Shown here: positions 16,521 through 24,475 of the stretch, one piece after another
How the letters are laid out: every line of letters begins with the position of its first letter
Position numbering within the stretch: the first letter of the stretch is position 1
Assembly: GCA_900315095.1 (NCBI GenBank)
Contig: OMXS01000011.1
Location: 1 to 64,000, forward strand
Direction: 5' to 3'
DNA length: 64,000 bases
Source of the DNA: an uncultured Prevotellaceae bacterium
GTDB taxonomy: Bacteria > Bacteroidota > Bacteroidia > Bacteroidales > Bacteroidaceae
Notes under the pieces: model-generated
The model's database searches: none
What the model was told of the DNA's origin: nothing
Seen by the model: the letters and a program-made list of their open reading frames with translations, nothing else
Program-made: the position numbers and the translations under genes

Positions 16521-17138
16521 ATGCAGAGCGCACCGATAATAGGGATAGGACGCCACCGACTGGCTGTCGACGGCAAGGGCGTCACCACACTCGTGGCATT
16601 CCACGGCTGCACACTCCGTTGCCACTACTGCCTCAACTCCTCATGCCTCGTACCTGAAGGGGTGTGGCGTGAGGTCACCACTGGCGACCTTCTCGACGAG
16701 GTGCGCATAGACAACCTCTACTTCATGGCCACCGGCGGCGGTGTCACCTTCGGCGGCGGCGAGCCCTGTCTGCGCAGCATGTTCATAGAGGAGTTTGCAC
16801 AGGCGATGCCCAAGGAGTGGAACATCACCATAGAGACATCCCTCAACGTGGAGCAGAGCCATGTGGAGCGCCTGCTGCCCATAGTGAGCCAGTGGATCAT
16901 CGACATCAAGGACACCAACCCCGACATCTACAAGGCATACACAGGGCGCGACAGCAGCCGTGCCATCAGTAACCTGCGGTGGCTGCTCTCCCACGACGGC
17001 ATGGCAGAGCGCATCATCGTCCGCCTTCCCCATATCCCCGACTTCAATACCCAGGAAGATGTGGACAAGAGCCGTCAGCAACTAACCTTATTGGGAATCA
17101 AGAACTTCGACGAGTTCAACTACATCATCGAACGCTAA
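16521..17138 (+). CDS. Radical SAM enzyme of the activating-enzyme (PflA/NrdG-like) type
   Basis: 205 residues with the [4Fe-4S]/AdoMet motif CTLRCHYC: Cys30, Cys34, Cys37. The glycine-rich GGGVTFGGGEP is the AdoMet-binding GGE segment. There are no extra ferredoxin-like Cys clusters, so it is a minimal form, as in NrdG or small pyruvate formate-lyase activases. No glycyl-radical enzyme gene is in the window. Its position 4 bases after three genes that share a cysteine-rich N-terminal module suggests it may act on those products. That link is inference; it could also serve a distant partner. It ends near a word array. Confidence 0.85.
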   Translation: MQSAPIIGIGRHRLAVDGKGVTTLVAFHGCTLRCHYCLNSSCLVPEGVWREVTTGDLLDEVRIDNLYFMATGGGVTFGGGEPCLRSMFIEEFAQAMPKEWNITIETSLNVEQSHVERLLPIVSQWIIDIKDTNPDIYKAYTGRDSSRAISNLRWLLSHDGMAERIIVRLPHIPDFNTQEDVDKSRQQLTLLGIKNFDEFNYIIER

Positions 17139-17143
17139 CATCC

Positions 17144-17206
17144 ATCACCTATCACCTATCACCTACCACCTATCAATTATCAATTATCAATTATCAATTA
17201 TCAATT
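17144..17206 (+). repeat. Heptamer word array (CCTATCA, then CAATTAT)
   Basis: About four CCTATCA-like words, then five CAATTAT-type words in tandem, directly after the radical SAM gene. Confidence 0.7.
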
Positions 17207-17209
17207 CCC

Positions 17210-17242
17210 TTGACCCACGTCAAAGGCATTGACTCACGTCAA
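17210..17242. promoter_or_regulatory. Two palindromic TTGACnCACGTCAA boxes
   Basis: TTGACCCACGTCAA at 17210-17223 and TTGACTCACGTCAA at 17229-17242, repeating with a 19-base period, about 60 bases before a promoter. They may be paired operator sites for a dimeric regulator, or another unit of the intergenic repeat families seen here. Confidence 0.4.
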
Positions 17243-17303
17243 AAAAAGACGGTCTCTTTCCCCAAAAACGCACCGGAACTGTATGTCATACCGAAAAACT
17301 ATA

Positions 17304-17312
17304 TACCTTTGC
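17304..17312 (+). promoter_or_regulatory. -7 promoter box for the small peptide gene
   Basis: TACCTTTGC, about 80 bases before the 26-residue frame. A 10-codon frame (ATG at 17341) lies between. Confidence 0.6.
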
Positions 17313-17391
17313 ACCGGTAAAAAGAAATAAAGGATAACAAATGCTGCAGTGGCAGCAATTAAAAAACAATTAAAAAGAAAGGATAAAGATT

Positions 17392-17472
17392 ATGACAATT
17401 ATCAGTTTATTTGGAGCTTTGGCAGTAGTAGTACTCGTAGTAGCAGCACACTTCGGTCTCACTGCAAAATAA
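17392..17472 (+). CDS. Small hydrophobic peptide (26 residues)
   Basis: ATG frame MTIISLFGALAVVVLVVAAH then FGLTAK, preceded by AAAGAAAGGATAAAG. Almost the whole product is one membrane span. It has its own promoter upstream (17304-17312), a structured stretch after its stop (a hairpin around 17482-17517) and a strong terminator at 17559-17598, so it is a discrete transcript of about 290 bases. I do not recognise the family. It could be a small membrane regulator or a type I toxin-like peptide; no antisense RNA promoter was identified. Confidence 0.55.
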   Translation: MTIISLFGALAVVVLVVAAHFGLTAK

Positions 17473-17558
17473 GACAAAGCGGGACGTAAGGCTCATCAGA
17501 TGTGCCGAGACGTACCTTGATTTTAGAATCATCATTAGTTTTTAGATAACTATCGCCT

Positions 17559-17598
17559 CGGGCGCCCAGTGTTCACACATTGCGGTGCCCGTTTTTTT
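17559..17598 (+). terminator. Intrinsic terminator of the small peptide gene
   Basis: CGGGCGCC (from 17559) pairs with GGTGCCCG (ending 17591), with one G-T pair, followed by seven T. Confidence 0.85.
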
Positions 17599-17704
17599 AT
17601 ATACTATGGTAATATCACGGTCATGACATAATATAAAATTGCTATTTTAATTTCGCGAAGAGTAAAAAAAATGCGAGAATTGTTCGTTTAATTAAAAAAA
17701 ATTG

Positions 17705-17713
17705 TACCTTTGC
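17705..17713 (+). promoter_or_regulatory. -7 promoter box for corA
   Basis: TACCTTTGC. The predicted start near 17717 leaves a 5' leader of about 175 bases, unusually long for this window. The leader first holds a 7-bp hairpin (17724-17730 with 17752-17758). Confidence 0.65.
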
Positions 17714-17785
17714 AGCGATAATTTTGCATATACCTTAATTTATATACGGTCTATGCAAGCAGTATTAATCTAACGAAACAACAGT

Positions 17786-17827
17786 ATGGACGACTACCCG
17801 GCGGAAAACAACGAGAACTTATCGTAG
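17786..17827 (+). CDS. Leader peptide upstream of corA (13 residues)
   Basis: ATG frame reading MDDYPAENNENLS and stopping at 17825-17827. It is acidic with an early Pro, the composition known from the E. coli mgtA leader MgtL, whose acidic/proline-rich start destabilises ribosomes when magnesium is low. The stop lies 4 bases before the first arm of the RNA switch described next. The functional link is inference. Confidence 0.5.
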   Translation: MDDYPAENNENLS

Positions 17828-17830
17828 GCA

Positions 17831-17892
17831 GAGGATTACCACTTCCGCAGGGCTAATCCTTCGCCACAGGAATCATAGAAGGATTAGAAAAC
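17831..17892 (+). promoter_or_regulatory. Two mutually exclusive hairpins in the corA leader (candidate translational switch)
   Basis: Arm 1 GAGGATTA (17831-17838) can pair with arm 2 (17854-17861) through 8 bp including one G-T. Arm 2 CTAATCCTT (17853-17861) can instead pair perfectly over 9 bp with arm 3 AAGGATTAG (17879-17887). Arm 3 ends 5 bases before the corA ATG and contains the only purine-rich ribosome-binding candidate (AAGGA). Thus 2:3 pairing should hide the initiation region and 1:2 pairing should free it. The leader peptide ends just before arm 1, so ribosome progress could decide the fold. Confidence 0.6.
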
Positions 17893-18819
17893 ATGAAGAA
17901 ATACTGGAACACTACCGGTTGCCTGAAGCAATTGACTGAATGGCAGCCAAACTGTTGGATACAGGTGACGTGTCCGACAGACGACGACCAGCGCGAGCTG
18001 GAGGAGAGATTTGGAATACCCGACTATTTCATCAGTGACATCAGCGATACCGACGAGCGTGCGCGTTATGAGTACGACGACGGATGGATGCTCATCATCT
18101 TGCGTATACCGTACGTCAAGGAGGTGCGCTCTCGCACGCCGTACACCACCGTGCCACTGGGTATAATACACAAGCGCGACGTGACGATAACCGTTTGTTT
18201 CTATGAAACCAATATGATGCTCGACTTCCTTAGCTTCCATCAGAAGCGCGGCGTGGGCTTCACCGACTATGTGGACATGATTTTCAGATTGTTCCTCTCC
18301 TCGGCAGTATGGTATCTGAAACGACTGAAACAGATAAACACCATCATAGAGAAGGCAAAACGCGACCTCGACAAGGGCGTGAACAACGAGTCGCTGATAG
18401 GACTGAGCCGACTGCAGGACTCGCTGACATATTTCATCACCTCTATCCGAGGCAACGAGAATTTGCTGCAGAAACTGAAGTTCAAGCTGCAGGTGGACGA
18501 GCTCGACGCCGACCTCATCGAGGACGTGAGCATTGAGATGAGCCAGGCACGAGAACTGACGAACATCTACTCCGACATTCTAGAATCTACGATGGACACT
18601 TACTCGAGCATCATCAACAATAACATGAACACCGTGATGCGTACGCTCACCGTGGTTACCATCGTTATGATGTTCCCAACGCTCGTGGCGTCGCTCTTCG
18701 GAATGAACCTCGTAAACGGCATGGAGACAAGCCCCTTCGGCTTCGCCATAGCACTCATCATTTCTGTGCTCGTTTCCTTTGGTTCGTGGGCGGTTTTGCG
18801 CTGGAAAAGGCTTGTTTAA
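17893..18819 (+). CDS. corA: CorA-family magnesium transporter
   Basis: Inner-membrane divalent cation channel. The long cytoplasmic N-terminal domain (about 1-250, alpha/beta then a long helical region) is followed by two membrane spans. The signature GMN is at residues 270-272 (LFGMNLVNGME) at the end of the first span. At 308 residues it has normal length for the family. It stands alone between its own promoter and a terminator (18822-18851), with the unusual leader peptide and alternative hairpins upstream. Magnesium is the usual substrate; cobalt or nickel transport is possible in the family. Confidence 0.95.
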   Translation: MKKYWNTTGCLKQLTEWQPNCWIQVTCPTDDDQRELEERFGIPDYFISDISDTDERARYEYDDGWMLIILRIPYVKEVRSRTPYTTVPLGIIHKRDVTITVCFYETNMMLDFLSFHQKRGVGFTDYVDMIFRLFLSSAVWYLKRLKQINTIIEKAKRDLDKGVNNESLIGLSRLQDSLTYFITSIRGNENLLQKLKFKLQVDELDADLIEDVSIEMSQARELTNIYSDILESTMDTYSSIINNNMNTVMRTLTVVTIVMMFPTLVASLFGMNLVNGMETSPFGFAIALIISVLVSFGSWAVLRWKRLV

Positions 18820-18821
18820 CC

Positions 18822-18851
18822 CGCGAAAAGTAAAAAAAGTCGCGTTTTTTT
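18822..18851 (+). terminator. Intrinsic terminator of corA
   Basis: CGCGA pairs with TCGCG and is followed by seven T, three bases after the stop. Confidence 0.7.
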
Positions 18852-18937
18852 AGGATATTTGAAATAAAATAGCTAATTTCGCACTTTGAATCTTTGAATA
18901 ATAGTAAAAAACCTCGAATCATCAACTAAAAAGTTAC

Positions 18938-20944
18938 ATGATGGACTCTCAAGAAAATGCCTTCGACAAGGCAAAAATGGAAGAAATGGCAGCAGACAAC
19001 GCTGCTGAAGTAGTAAACAACGAGCCTATGACTGAAAATGCAGAGACAACAGCAGAAGCAGTAGAGGAAGCAACAGAGGCGACAGCTGAAGTTGTGGAGA
19101 CACCAGCTGAAGCAGCAGAGGCACCTGCAGAGGTGGCCGAGGAGGCTGCCGAGGCTGAGGTGACCGCAGAGGCTGCAGCAGAAGAAACTGCTGAGGATGC
19201 AAAAGAAGTCAAGGATGCCGAACCCGCTCCGAAGACCTATGAAACGAAGAAAGACGTCATAGAGAGACTGAAGGAACTGGCTCACGGTGAGGAAGTGCCC
19301 ACGAAGGAAGAGGTGGAGACACTGAAGACCGCATTCTACAAGCTGCACATCGCAGAGCGTGAGGCAAGGCTTAAGGAATATATCGACGGCGGAGGCGACC
19401 CAGAGAAGTACCAGATTGTGCCCGATGAGGACGAGGAGGTTTACAAGAGCGAGATGACTCTCATCAAGGAGAAGCGCTCAAAGCTTTTCTTGCAGCAGGA
19501 GGAGGAGAAGCAGGAGAACCTGAAGAAGAAACTCGAGATAATTGAGAAGGTGAAGTCGATGGCAACATCGCCAGAGGAGGCCAACCGCTCATACCAGCAG
19601 TTCAAGCAACTGCAGCAGGAGTGGAGGGAGATAAAACTGGTGCCTGCTGACAAAGCCAACGAGCTATGGCGCAGTTACCAACTCTATGTGGAGCAGTTCT
19701 ACGACCTTCTGAAACTTAACAGCGAGGCACGCGAGTACGATTTCAAGAAGAATCTTGAGATAAAGACACGCCTGTGCGAGTCGGCAGAGAAACTGGCTGG
19801 CGAGGAAGACGTTATCAGCGCTTTCCACCAGTTGCAGAAACTGCATCAGGAGTTCCGCGAGACAGGTCCTGTGGCAAAGGAACTGCGCGAGGAGGTATGG
19901 GCACGTTTCAAGGCTGCCTCTACTGTAATCAACAAGAAACACCAGCAGCACTTCGATGACCTGCGCGCCAAGGAGGAAGAGAACCTCACACGCAAGACCG
20001 CTCTCTGCGAGAAGGTTGAGGAAATTGCTCAACGTGAGAACAAGGGCGCTTCCGACTGGGAGAAGAACACCAAGGAGATAATGGAAATCCAGAAAGAATG
20101 GAAGACCATAGGTTTCGCACCGCAGAAGATGAACGTGAAGATTTTCGAGCGTTTCCGCGCTGCATGCGACGACTTCTTTGGAAAAAAAGCACAGTACTTT
20201 AAGGACCTGAAACAACGCTTCAGCGAGAACGCAGAGAAGAAACGCGCACTCGTAGAGCAGGCTCAGGCACTGCAAGACAGCACCGACTGGAAATCTACCG
20301 GCGACAAGCTGATAGCACTACAGAAGGAATGGAAGACCATAGGCATGGTGCCAAAGAAACTGGGCGACCAGCTATGGAACGACTTCCTCGCTGCATGCAA
20401 CAAGTTCTTCGAGGCACGCAATGCTGCCACATCAGGCACACGCCACGCCGAGAAGGAGAACCTGGAGAAGAAGCGCAGCATCATCGAGAAACTGAAGGCG
20501 CTGCTGGAAGAGGCTGGCGACGACGTTCAGGAGAAGGTGCAGCAGCTCACCGACGAGTATAACGGCATAGGCCATGTACCTTTCAAGGAGAAAGACAAGC
20601 TCTACAAGGAGTATCATGAGGTGCTCGACAAGATTTACAAGGAACTGAACATCAGCGTGAACCGCCGTCGTCTCGACAACTTCCGCAGTTCGCTGCGCAG
20701 CGTGGCAGAGCGTGGAAGCGGTGCCCTCGACACAGAGCGCGCACGACTGATGCGCCGCTACGAGAGCCTGAAGCAGGAGATTCAGACATACGAGAACAAC
20801 CTCGGGTTCCTCAACGCCTCTTCAAAGAAAGGCAACTCACTCATCGACGAGATGAACCGCAAGGTGCAGAAACTGAAAGACGATTGCGAACTTGTGCGCC
20901 AAAAGATTAAGGCCATCGACGCTGAGAACAGCGAACAGGAATAA
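18938..20944 (+). CDS. DUF349 repeat protein
   Basis: 668 residues, cytoplasmic and highly charged. Residues 1-100 are a low-complexity Ala/Glu/Thr region. After that come several DUF349 repeats, visible as recurring phrases such as LQQEWREIKLVP, LHQEFRETGPV, IQKEWKTIGFAP and LQKEWKTIGMVP, about 70 residues apart, and a C-terminal coiled coil. Bacteroidetes carry one such protein; its biochemical role is not established. It has its own terminator, and the weak upstream promoter has the form TAATTTCG. The acidic N-terminus could be flexible; no enzyme motif is present. Confidence 0.85.
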   Translation: MMDSQENAFDKAKMEEMAADNAAEVVNNEPMTENAETTAEAVEEATEATAEVVETPAEAAEAPAEVAEEAAEAEVTAEAAAEETAEDAKEVKDAEPAPKTYETKKDVIERLKELAHGEEVPTKEEVETLKTAFYKLHIAEREARLKEYIDGGGDPEKYQIVPDEDEEVYKSEMTLIKEKRSKLFLQQEEEKQENLKKKLEIIEKVKSMATSPEEANRSYQQFKQLQQEWREIKLVPADKANELWRSYQLYVEQFYDLLKLNSEAREYDFKKNLEIKTRLCESAEKLAGEEDVISAFHQLQKLHQEFRETGPVAKELREEVWARFKAASTVINKKHQQHFDDLRAKEEENLTRKTALCEKVEEIAQRENKGASDWEKNTKEIMEIQKEWKTIGFAPQKMNVKIFERFRAACDDFFGKKAQYFKDLKQRFSENAEKKRALVEQAQALQDSTDWKSTGDKLIALQKEWKTIGMVPKKLGDQLWNDFLAACNKFFEARNAATSGTRHAEKENLEKKRSIIEKLKALLEEAGDDVQEKVQQLTDEYNGIGHVPFKEKDKLYKEYHEVLDKIYKELNISVNRRRLDNFRSSLRSVAERGSGALDTERARLMRRYESLKQEIQTYENNLGFLNASSKKGNSLIDEMNRKVQKLKDDCELVRQKIKAIDAENSEQE

Positions 20945-20967
20945 ATAGCAACGCCAAGAATAACATA

Positions 20968-21002
20968 ATCCCCGCAATCTATAACGTTTGTGGGGATTTT
21001 TT
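20968..21002 (+). terminator. Intrinsic terminator between the DUF349 gene and clpS
   Basis: ATCCCC and GGGGAT arms with a GCA/TGT extension, followed by six T. Confidence 0.8.
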
Positions 21003-21024
21003 CTTAACAACATAATTTCTCACA

Positions 21025-21327
21025 ATGTCTAAGTCATCTACCGCTGTAAAACAGCACAACACCATCGAACTGAAAGAGCCACACCTCTATAAAGTGATAT
21101 TCTTCAACGATGATGTCACCACAATGGAATTTGTGGTGCGGGTGCTCACGCAGGTGTTCCGTAAAGACGAGGCGTCGGCAAACAAACTGATGCTTAAGGT
21201 GCACAACGAGGGACAGGCAGTGATAGGCATATACACTCTGGACATCGCTATGACACGGGTGGAGAAAGTGAGGAAGATGGCGCGGGAAGAGGGATTCCCG
21301 CTGAGACTTGAATACGAAAAGGAATAA
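21025..21327 (+). CDS. clpS: ClpS adaptor of the N-degron pathway
   Basis: 100 residues with the ClpS core: LYKVIFFNDDVTTMEFVVRVL (the N-degron binding strand with Asn-Asp-Asp) and later KLMLKVHNEGQAVIGIYTLDIAM. It binds proteins with bulky N-terminal residues (Leu, Phe, Trp, Tyr) and hands them to ClpA. The gene directly precedes clpA (18 bases) and is two genes from aat, giving a complete adaptor-unfoldase-tagging set. The short N-terminal extension is expected to engage ClpA. Confidence 0.95.
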   Translation: MSKSSTAVKQHNTIELKEPHLYKVIFFNDDVTTMEFVVRVLTQVFRKDEASANKLMLKVHNEGQAVIGIYTLDIAMTRVEKVRKMAREEGFPLRLEYEKE

Positions 21328-21345
21328 CAGAAAGGAGAACAAATA

Positions 21346-23583
21346 ATGGAGATTAAACTGAACACCGAAATAGAAAGAGCCATGAGCGATGCCATAAACA
21401 TCGCAGAGCATAGCCATCACGAGTATCTCACTCCAGAGCACTTGCTGCTGTCCATGCTGCGCACCACATCGCTCTCGCAAAGCATGGAGCCTTACGGCAA
21501 TGTCAAGCAACTGGAGAAGGAACTCAAGACATACGTCCGCAACCTTGAGAAAGTGGAAAACGAGGAAGACCTCATGCCCGACTTCTCGGCACAGATGCAC
21601 TCGGTGATACTCTATGTCACACACGTCTGCGAGGAGGACGGCATTCAGCACATCAACGTCCCGTTGGTGTTGCGGGGCATACTGCGCCTCGAAGACTCGT
21701 GGGCGGCTTATCTGCTGAAGAAGACTCTCGGCAAGAATCTCGATGCCTTGCTTTGGGAGATGGAGATGATGACGCCCGAAGAACAAGAGGAGACCGACGA
21801 TGACTTCGACCAGAAGGATGGCGAGCAGAGGCAGGAGGAGGAATGGCTGAAATATGTGACATGTCTTAACGATATCGTTGACCGCCACAACCCGCTCATA
21901 GGCAGGGAGCGCGAACTGGAGCGCACCATACAGGTGTTGTGCCGCAAGGACAAAAACAACCCTCTGCACGTGGGCGAGGCTGGCGTGGGCAAGACCGCTC
22001 TCGTCTATGGCCTGGCGGCGCGCATCAACAGCGGCGACGTTCCCGAAAGACTGCGCGACAGCAAAATATTCATGATGGACATGGGCACCATGGTGGCAGG
22101 AACACAGTATCGCGGCGACTTCGAGAAACGCCTCAAGGACGTGATGGAGGGTGCCTCAAAGTTTTCTGCGCCTATCATATACATCGACGAGATACACAAC
22201 ATTGTGGGTGCGGGAAAGATTGAAGGCTCGCTCGATGCCTCGAACATCCTAAAGCCGTACATGGAGAAGGGCGACATTCGCTTCATCGGAAGCACCACAT
22301 ACGAGGAGTTCAACAAGTACTTCTCAAAGTCGCAGGGTATAATGCGAAGGTTCCAGCAGATAGACATCGAAGAGCCATCTACAGAGGAGACGGTGAAGAT
22401 AATACGCGGTCTGCTGCCGCGATACGAGGCGTTCCACAACGTGACATACACCGACGAGGCTGTGGAATATGCCGTCACGGCAAGCGCGAAGTACATCAAC
22501 GACCGCTTCCTGCCCGACAAGGCCATCGACGTTATCGATGAGTCGGGTGCCTACCGCGAACTGCACCCTGAGAAAGGCCGCCGCAAGAAGCAGACCGTAT
22601 CAAAGGCGCTAGTGGCAGAAATCATAGCCAAGATGTGCAAGGTGGACACCATGGCGGTGCAGAACAACGACGACAACGACCGCATGGCAACCCTGCGCGA
22701 GCGCATAGAGAGTCAGATATACGGTCAGCAAGAGGCGGTGACACAAGTGGTGGAGGCGGTGCAGATGGCACGCGCAGGACTGCTTGACGACAACAAACCT
22801 CTCGCCTCGCTGCTCTTCGTTGGTCCAACAGGTGTCGGCAAGACCGAGGTGTCGCGTGTTCTCGCAAAGGAGATGGGCATCGAACTGGTGCGCTTTGACA
22901 TGAGCGAATACACCGAGAAGCACACCGTGGCAAAGCTCATAGGCTCGCCTGCAGGATATGTGGGCTATGAGGACGGCGGACTGCTCACCGACGCCATACG
23001 CAAGAGCCCCAACTGTGTGTTGCTGCTCGACGAGATAGAGAAGGCTCACCCCGACATCTATAACATTCTGCTGCAGGTGATGGACTATGCACGCCTCACC
23101 GACAACCGAGGGCGCAAGGCCGACTTCCGCAACGTGGTGGTAATAATGACCAGCAATGCAGGGGCGCAGTATGCTGCACAGGCAGCGATAGGCTTCGGCG
23201 GCGGCATCACAGCAGGACAGGCGATGCTGAAGCAGGTGAAAAAGACCTTCAAGCCCGAGTTCATCAACCGCCTCTCAGGCATCGTGGTGTTCAACGAGAT
23301 GGACCGCCACATGGCAGAACTCATCCTCGACAAGAAACTGCGACAGTTGCAGGAGAAACTCACGGCGCGCGGCGTGACGATGAGCCTCAGCAGCGCTGCC
23401 CGCGACTTGCTTCTGCAGCAGGGATTCACTCGCGACCATGGTGCACGTGAGATGGACCGCGTGATAGCCACCACCCTGAAACCTCTCCTTAGCCGCGAGA
23501 TTCTGTACGGCAAGTTGAAGAAGGGCGGCAATGTCACGGTGGACGCAAAAGAAGGAGAAATTTTGTTGAGCGTTGAGGGCTGA
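21346..23583 (+). CDS. clpA: ClpA ATP-dependent unfoldase
   Basis: 745 residues with a Clp N-domain (about 1-145), a first AAA+ module with Walker A GEAGVGKT and IYIDEIHNIVGAG as Walker B region, and a second module with GPTGVGKTEVSRVLAKEMG and LLLDEIEKAHPD. It belongs to the ClpA branch, without the long ClpB middle coil. It unfolds substrates, including those brought by ClpS, for the ClpP protease; clpP is not in the window. The last codons (ILLSVEG) lie inside the beginning of a GTTGAGC tandem array, so the natural C-terminus may have been altered by the repeat. Confidence 0.95.
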   Translation: MEIKLNTEIERAMSDAINIAEHSHHEYLTPEHLLLSMLRTTSLSQSMEPYGNVKQLEKELKTYVRNLEKVENEEDLMPDFSAQMHSVILYVTHVCEEDGIQHINVPLVLRGILRLEDSWAAYLLKKTLGKNLDALLWEMEMMTPEEQEETDDDFDQKDGEQRQEEEWLKYVTCLNDIVDRHNPLIGRERELERTIQVLCRKDKNNPLHVGEAGVGKTALVYGLAARINSGDVPERLRDSKIFMMDMGTMVAGTQYRGDFEKRLKDVMEGASKFSAPIIYIDEIHNIVGAGKIEGSLDASNILKPYMEKGDIRFIGSTTYEEFNKYFSKSQGIMRRFQQIDIEEPSTEETVKIIRGLLPRYEAFHNVTYTDEAVEYAVTASAKYINDRFLPDKAIDVIDESGAYRELHPEKGRRKKQTVSKALVAEIIAKMCKVDTMAVQNNDDNDRMATLRERIESQIYGQQEAVTQVVEAVQMARAGLLDDNKPLASLLFVGPTGVGKTEVSRVLAKEMGIELVRFDMSEYTEKHTVAKLIGSPAGYVGYEDGGLLTDAIRKSPNCVLLLDEIEKAHPDIYNILLQVMDYARLTDNRGRKADFRNVVVIMTSNAGAQYAAQAAIGFGGGITAGQAMLKQVKKTFKPEFINRLSGIVVFNEMDRHMAELILDKKLRQLQEKLTARGVTMSLSSAARDLLLQQGFTRDHGAREMDRVIATTLKPLLSREILYGKLKKGGNVTVDAKEGEILLSVEG

Positions 23584-23696
23584 GTGTTGAGCGTTGAGCG
23601 AAGCGAGTCTTAAGAAAGGCTTTAGTCGACTAAAAGAACCATCAACTTTCAACCTTCAACCTTCAACCATCAACCTTCAACCATCAACCTTAAAAA
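23570..23696. repeat. Two word arrays around a shared module, between clpA and aat
   Basis: GTTGAGC-type heptamers start inside the clpA 3' end. A module with GGCTTTAGTCGACTAAAAG follows, as at 7621-7754. Then six CAACCTT/CAACCAT heptamers run up to the aat start codon. Confidence 0.8.
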
Positions 23697-24344
23697 ATGG
23701 TATTTCAACTAGATAACGACATATGGTTTCCGCCTCCCGAACTGGCGGAGGATAGTGGACTGTTGGCAGTGGGCGGTGACCTGAACATCGACCGCCTGCT
23801 GCTTGCCTACAGCCACGGCATCTTCCCGTGGTTCGACTTTCGCAACAGCAAGCAGCCAGCATGGTACTGTCCGCACCAGCGCTTTGTAATATTCCCCGAC
23901 GAGATACACATCTCCCACTCCATGCGCCAGTTGCTGCGCAGAGGCACTTACCGGATGACTATCAACGAGGACTTCGACGGCGTGATATCCAACTGTTCGG
24001 AGTTGCGCATCGAAGAGCCTGGGGCATGGCTGGGACCAGACATGATATCCGCCTACACACAACTGCACGACCAGGGCTTTGCTTTCAGCGTGGAGACATG
24101 GCAGGACGACCGTCTTGTGGGAGGTCTATACGGTGTGAACATCGGCAAGGTGTTCATCGGCGAGAGCATGTTCTCTCTTGCCCCAAGCGCCAGCAAGGCG
24201 GCACTCATTCACCTTGCGCACTTTATGAAAGAGCATGGCGGCACGATGATTGACTGTCAACTGGAGACTCCACACCTCCGTTCTATGGGAGGCCGTTTCA
24301 TCAGTTATAAGGAGTACATGGACATTTTGAACGATACGGAATAA
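23697..24344 (+). CDS. aat: Leucyl/phenylalanyl-tRNA-protein transferase
   Basis: Adds Leu or Phe from aminoacyl-tRNA to the N-terminus of proteins with Arg or Lys starts, creating N-degrons for ClpS. Diagnostic segments are present: WFPPPELA near the start, GLLAVGGDL, AYSHGIFPWF, the Trp-rich WYCPHQRFVI, and later GGLYGVNIGKVFIGESMFS. At 215 residues it is standard. It follows clpS-clpA on the same strand, with only a word-array spacer, so the three probably work together in N-end-rule proteolysis. Confidence 0.96.
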   Translation: MVFQLDNDIWFPPPELAEDSGLLAVGGDLNIDRLLLAYSHGIFPWFDFRNSKQPAWYCPHQRFVIFPDEIHISHSMRQLLRRGTYRMTINEDFDGVISNCSELRIEEPGAWLGPDMISAYTQLHDQGFAFSVETWQDDRLVGGLYGVNIGKVFIGESMFSLAPSASKAALIHLAHFMKEHGGTMIDCQLETPHLRSMGGRFISYKEYMDILNDTE

Positions 24345-24419
24345 CGTTCGTCTACCTCTTAAACGTCACATGCGTTCCCTTTTTATGACATTCTTCTTGT
24401 ATTGTTCAGAAAGAATGAC

Positions 24420-24428
24420 TATCTTTGC
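24420..24428 (+). promoter_or_regulatory. -7 promoter box for the GH2 gene
   Basis: TATCTTTGC, with a TTG about 20 bases upstream. It overlaps a possible TTG start, so translation must begin downstream, at 24476. Confidence 0.65.
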
Positions 24429-24475
24429 AGCACGAAAAGAATAACCTAACTGTTTTAATAACACGACTGCTAACA

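Noticed and set aside
16521-17138. Anaerobic ribonucleotide reductase activase (nrdG)
   Set aside because: No nrdD nearby; the motif alone cannot separate it from other minimal activating enzymes, so no symbol was given.
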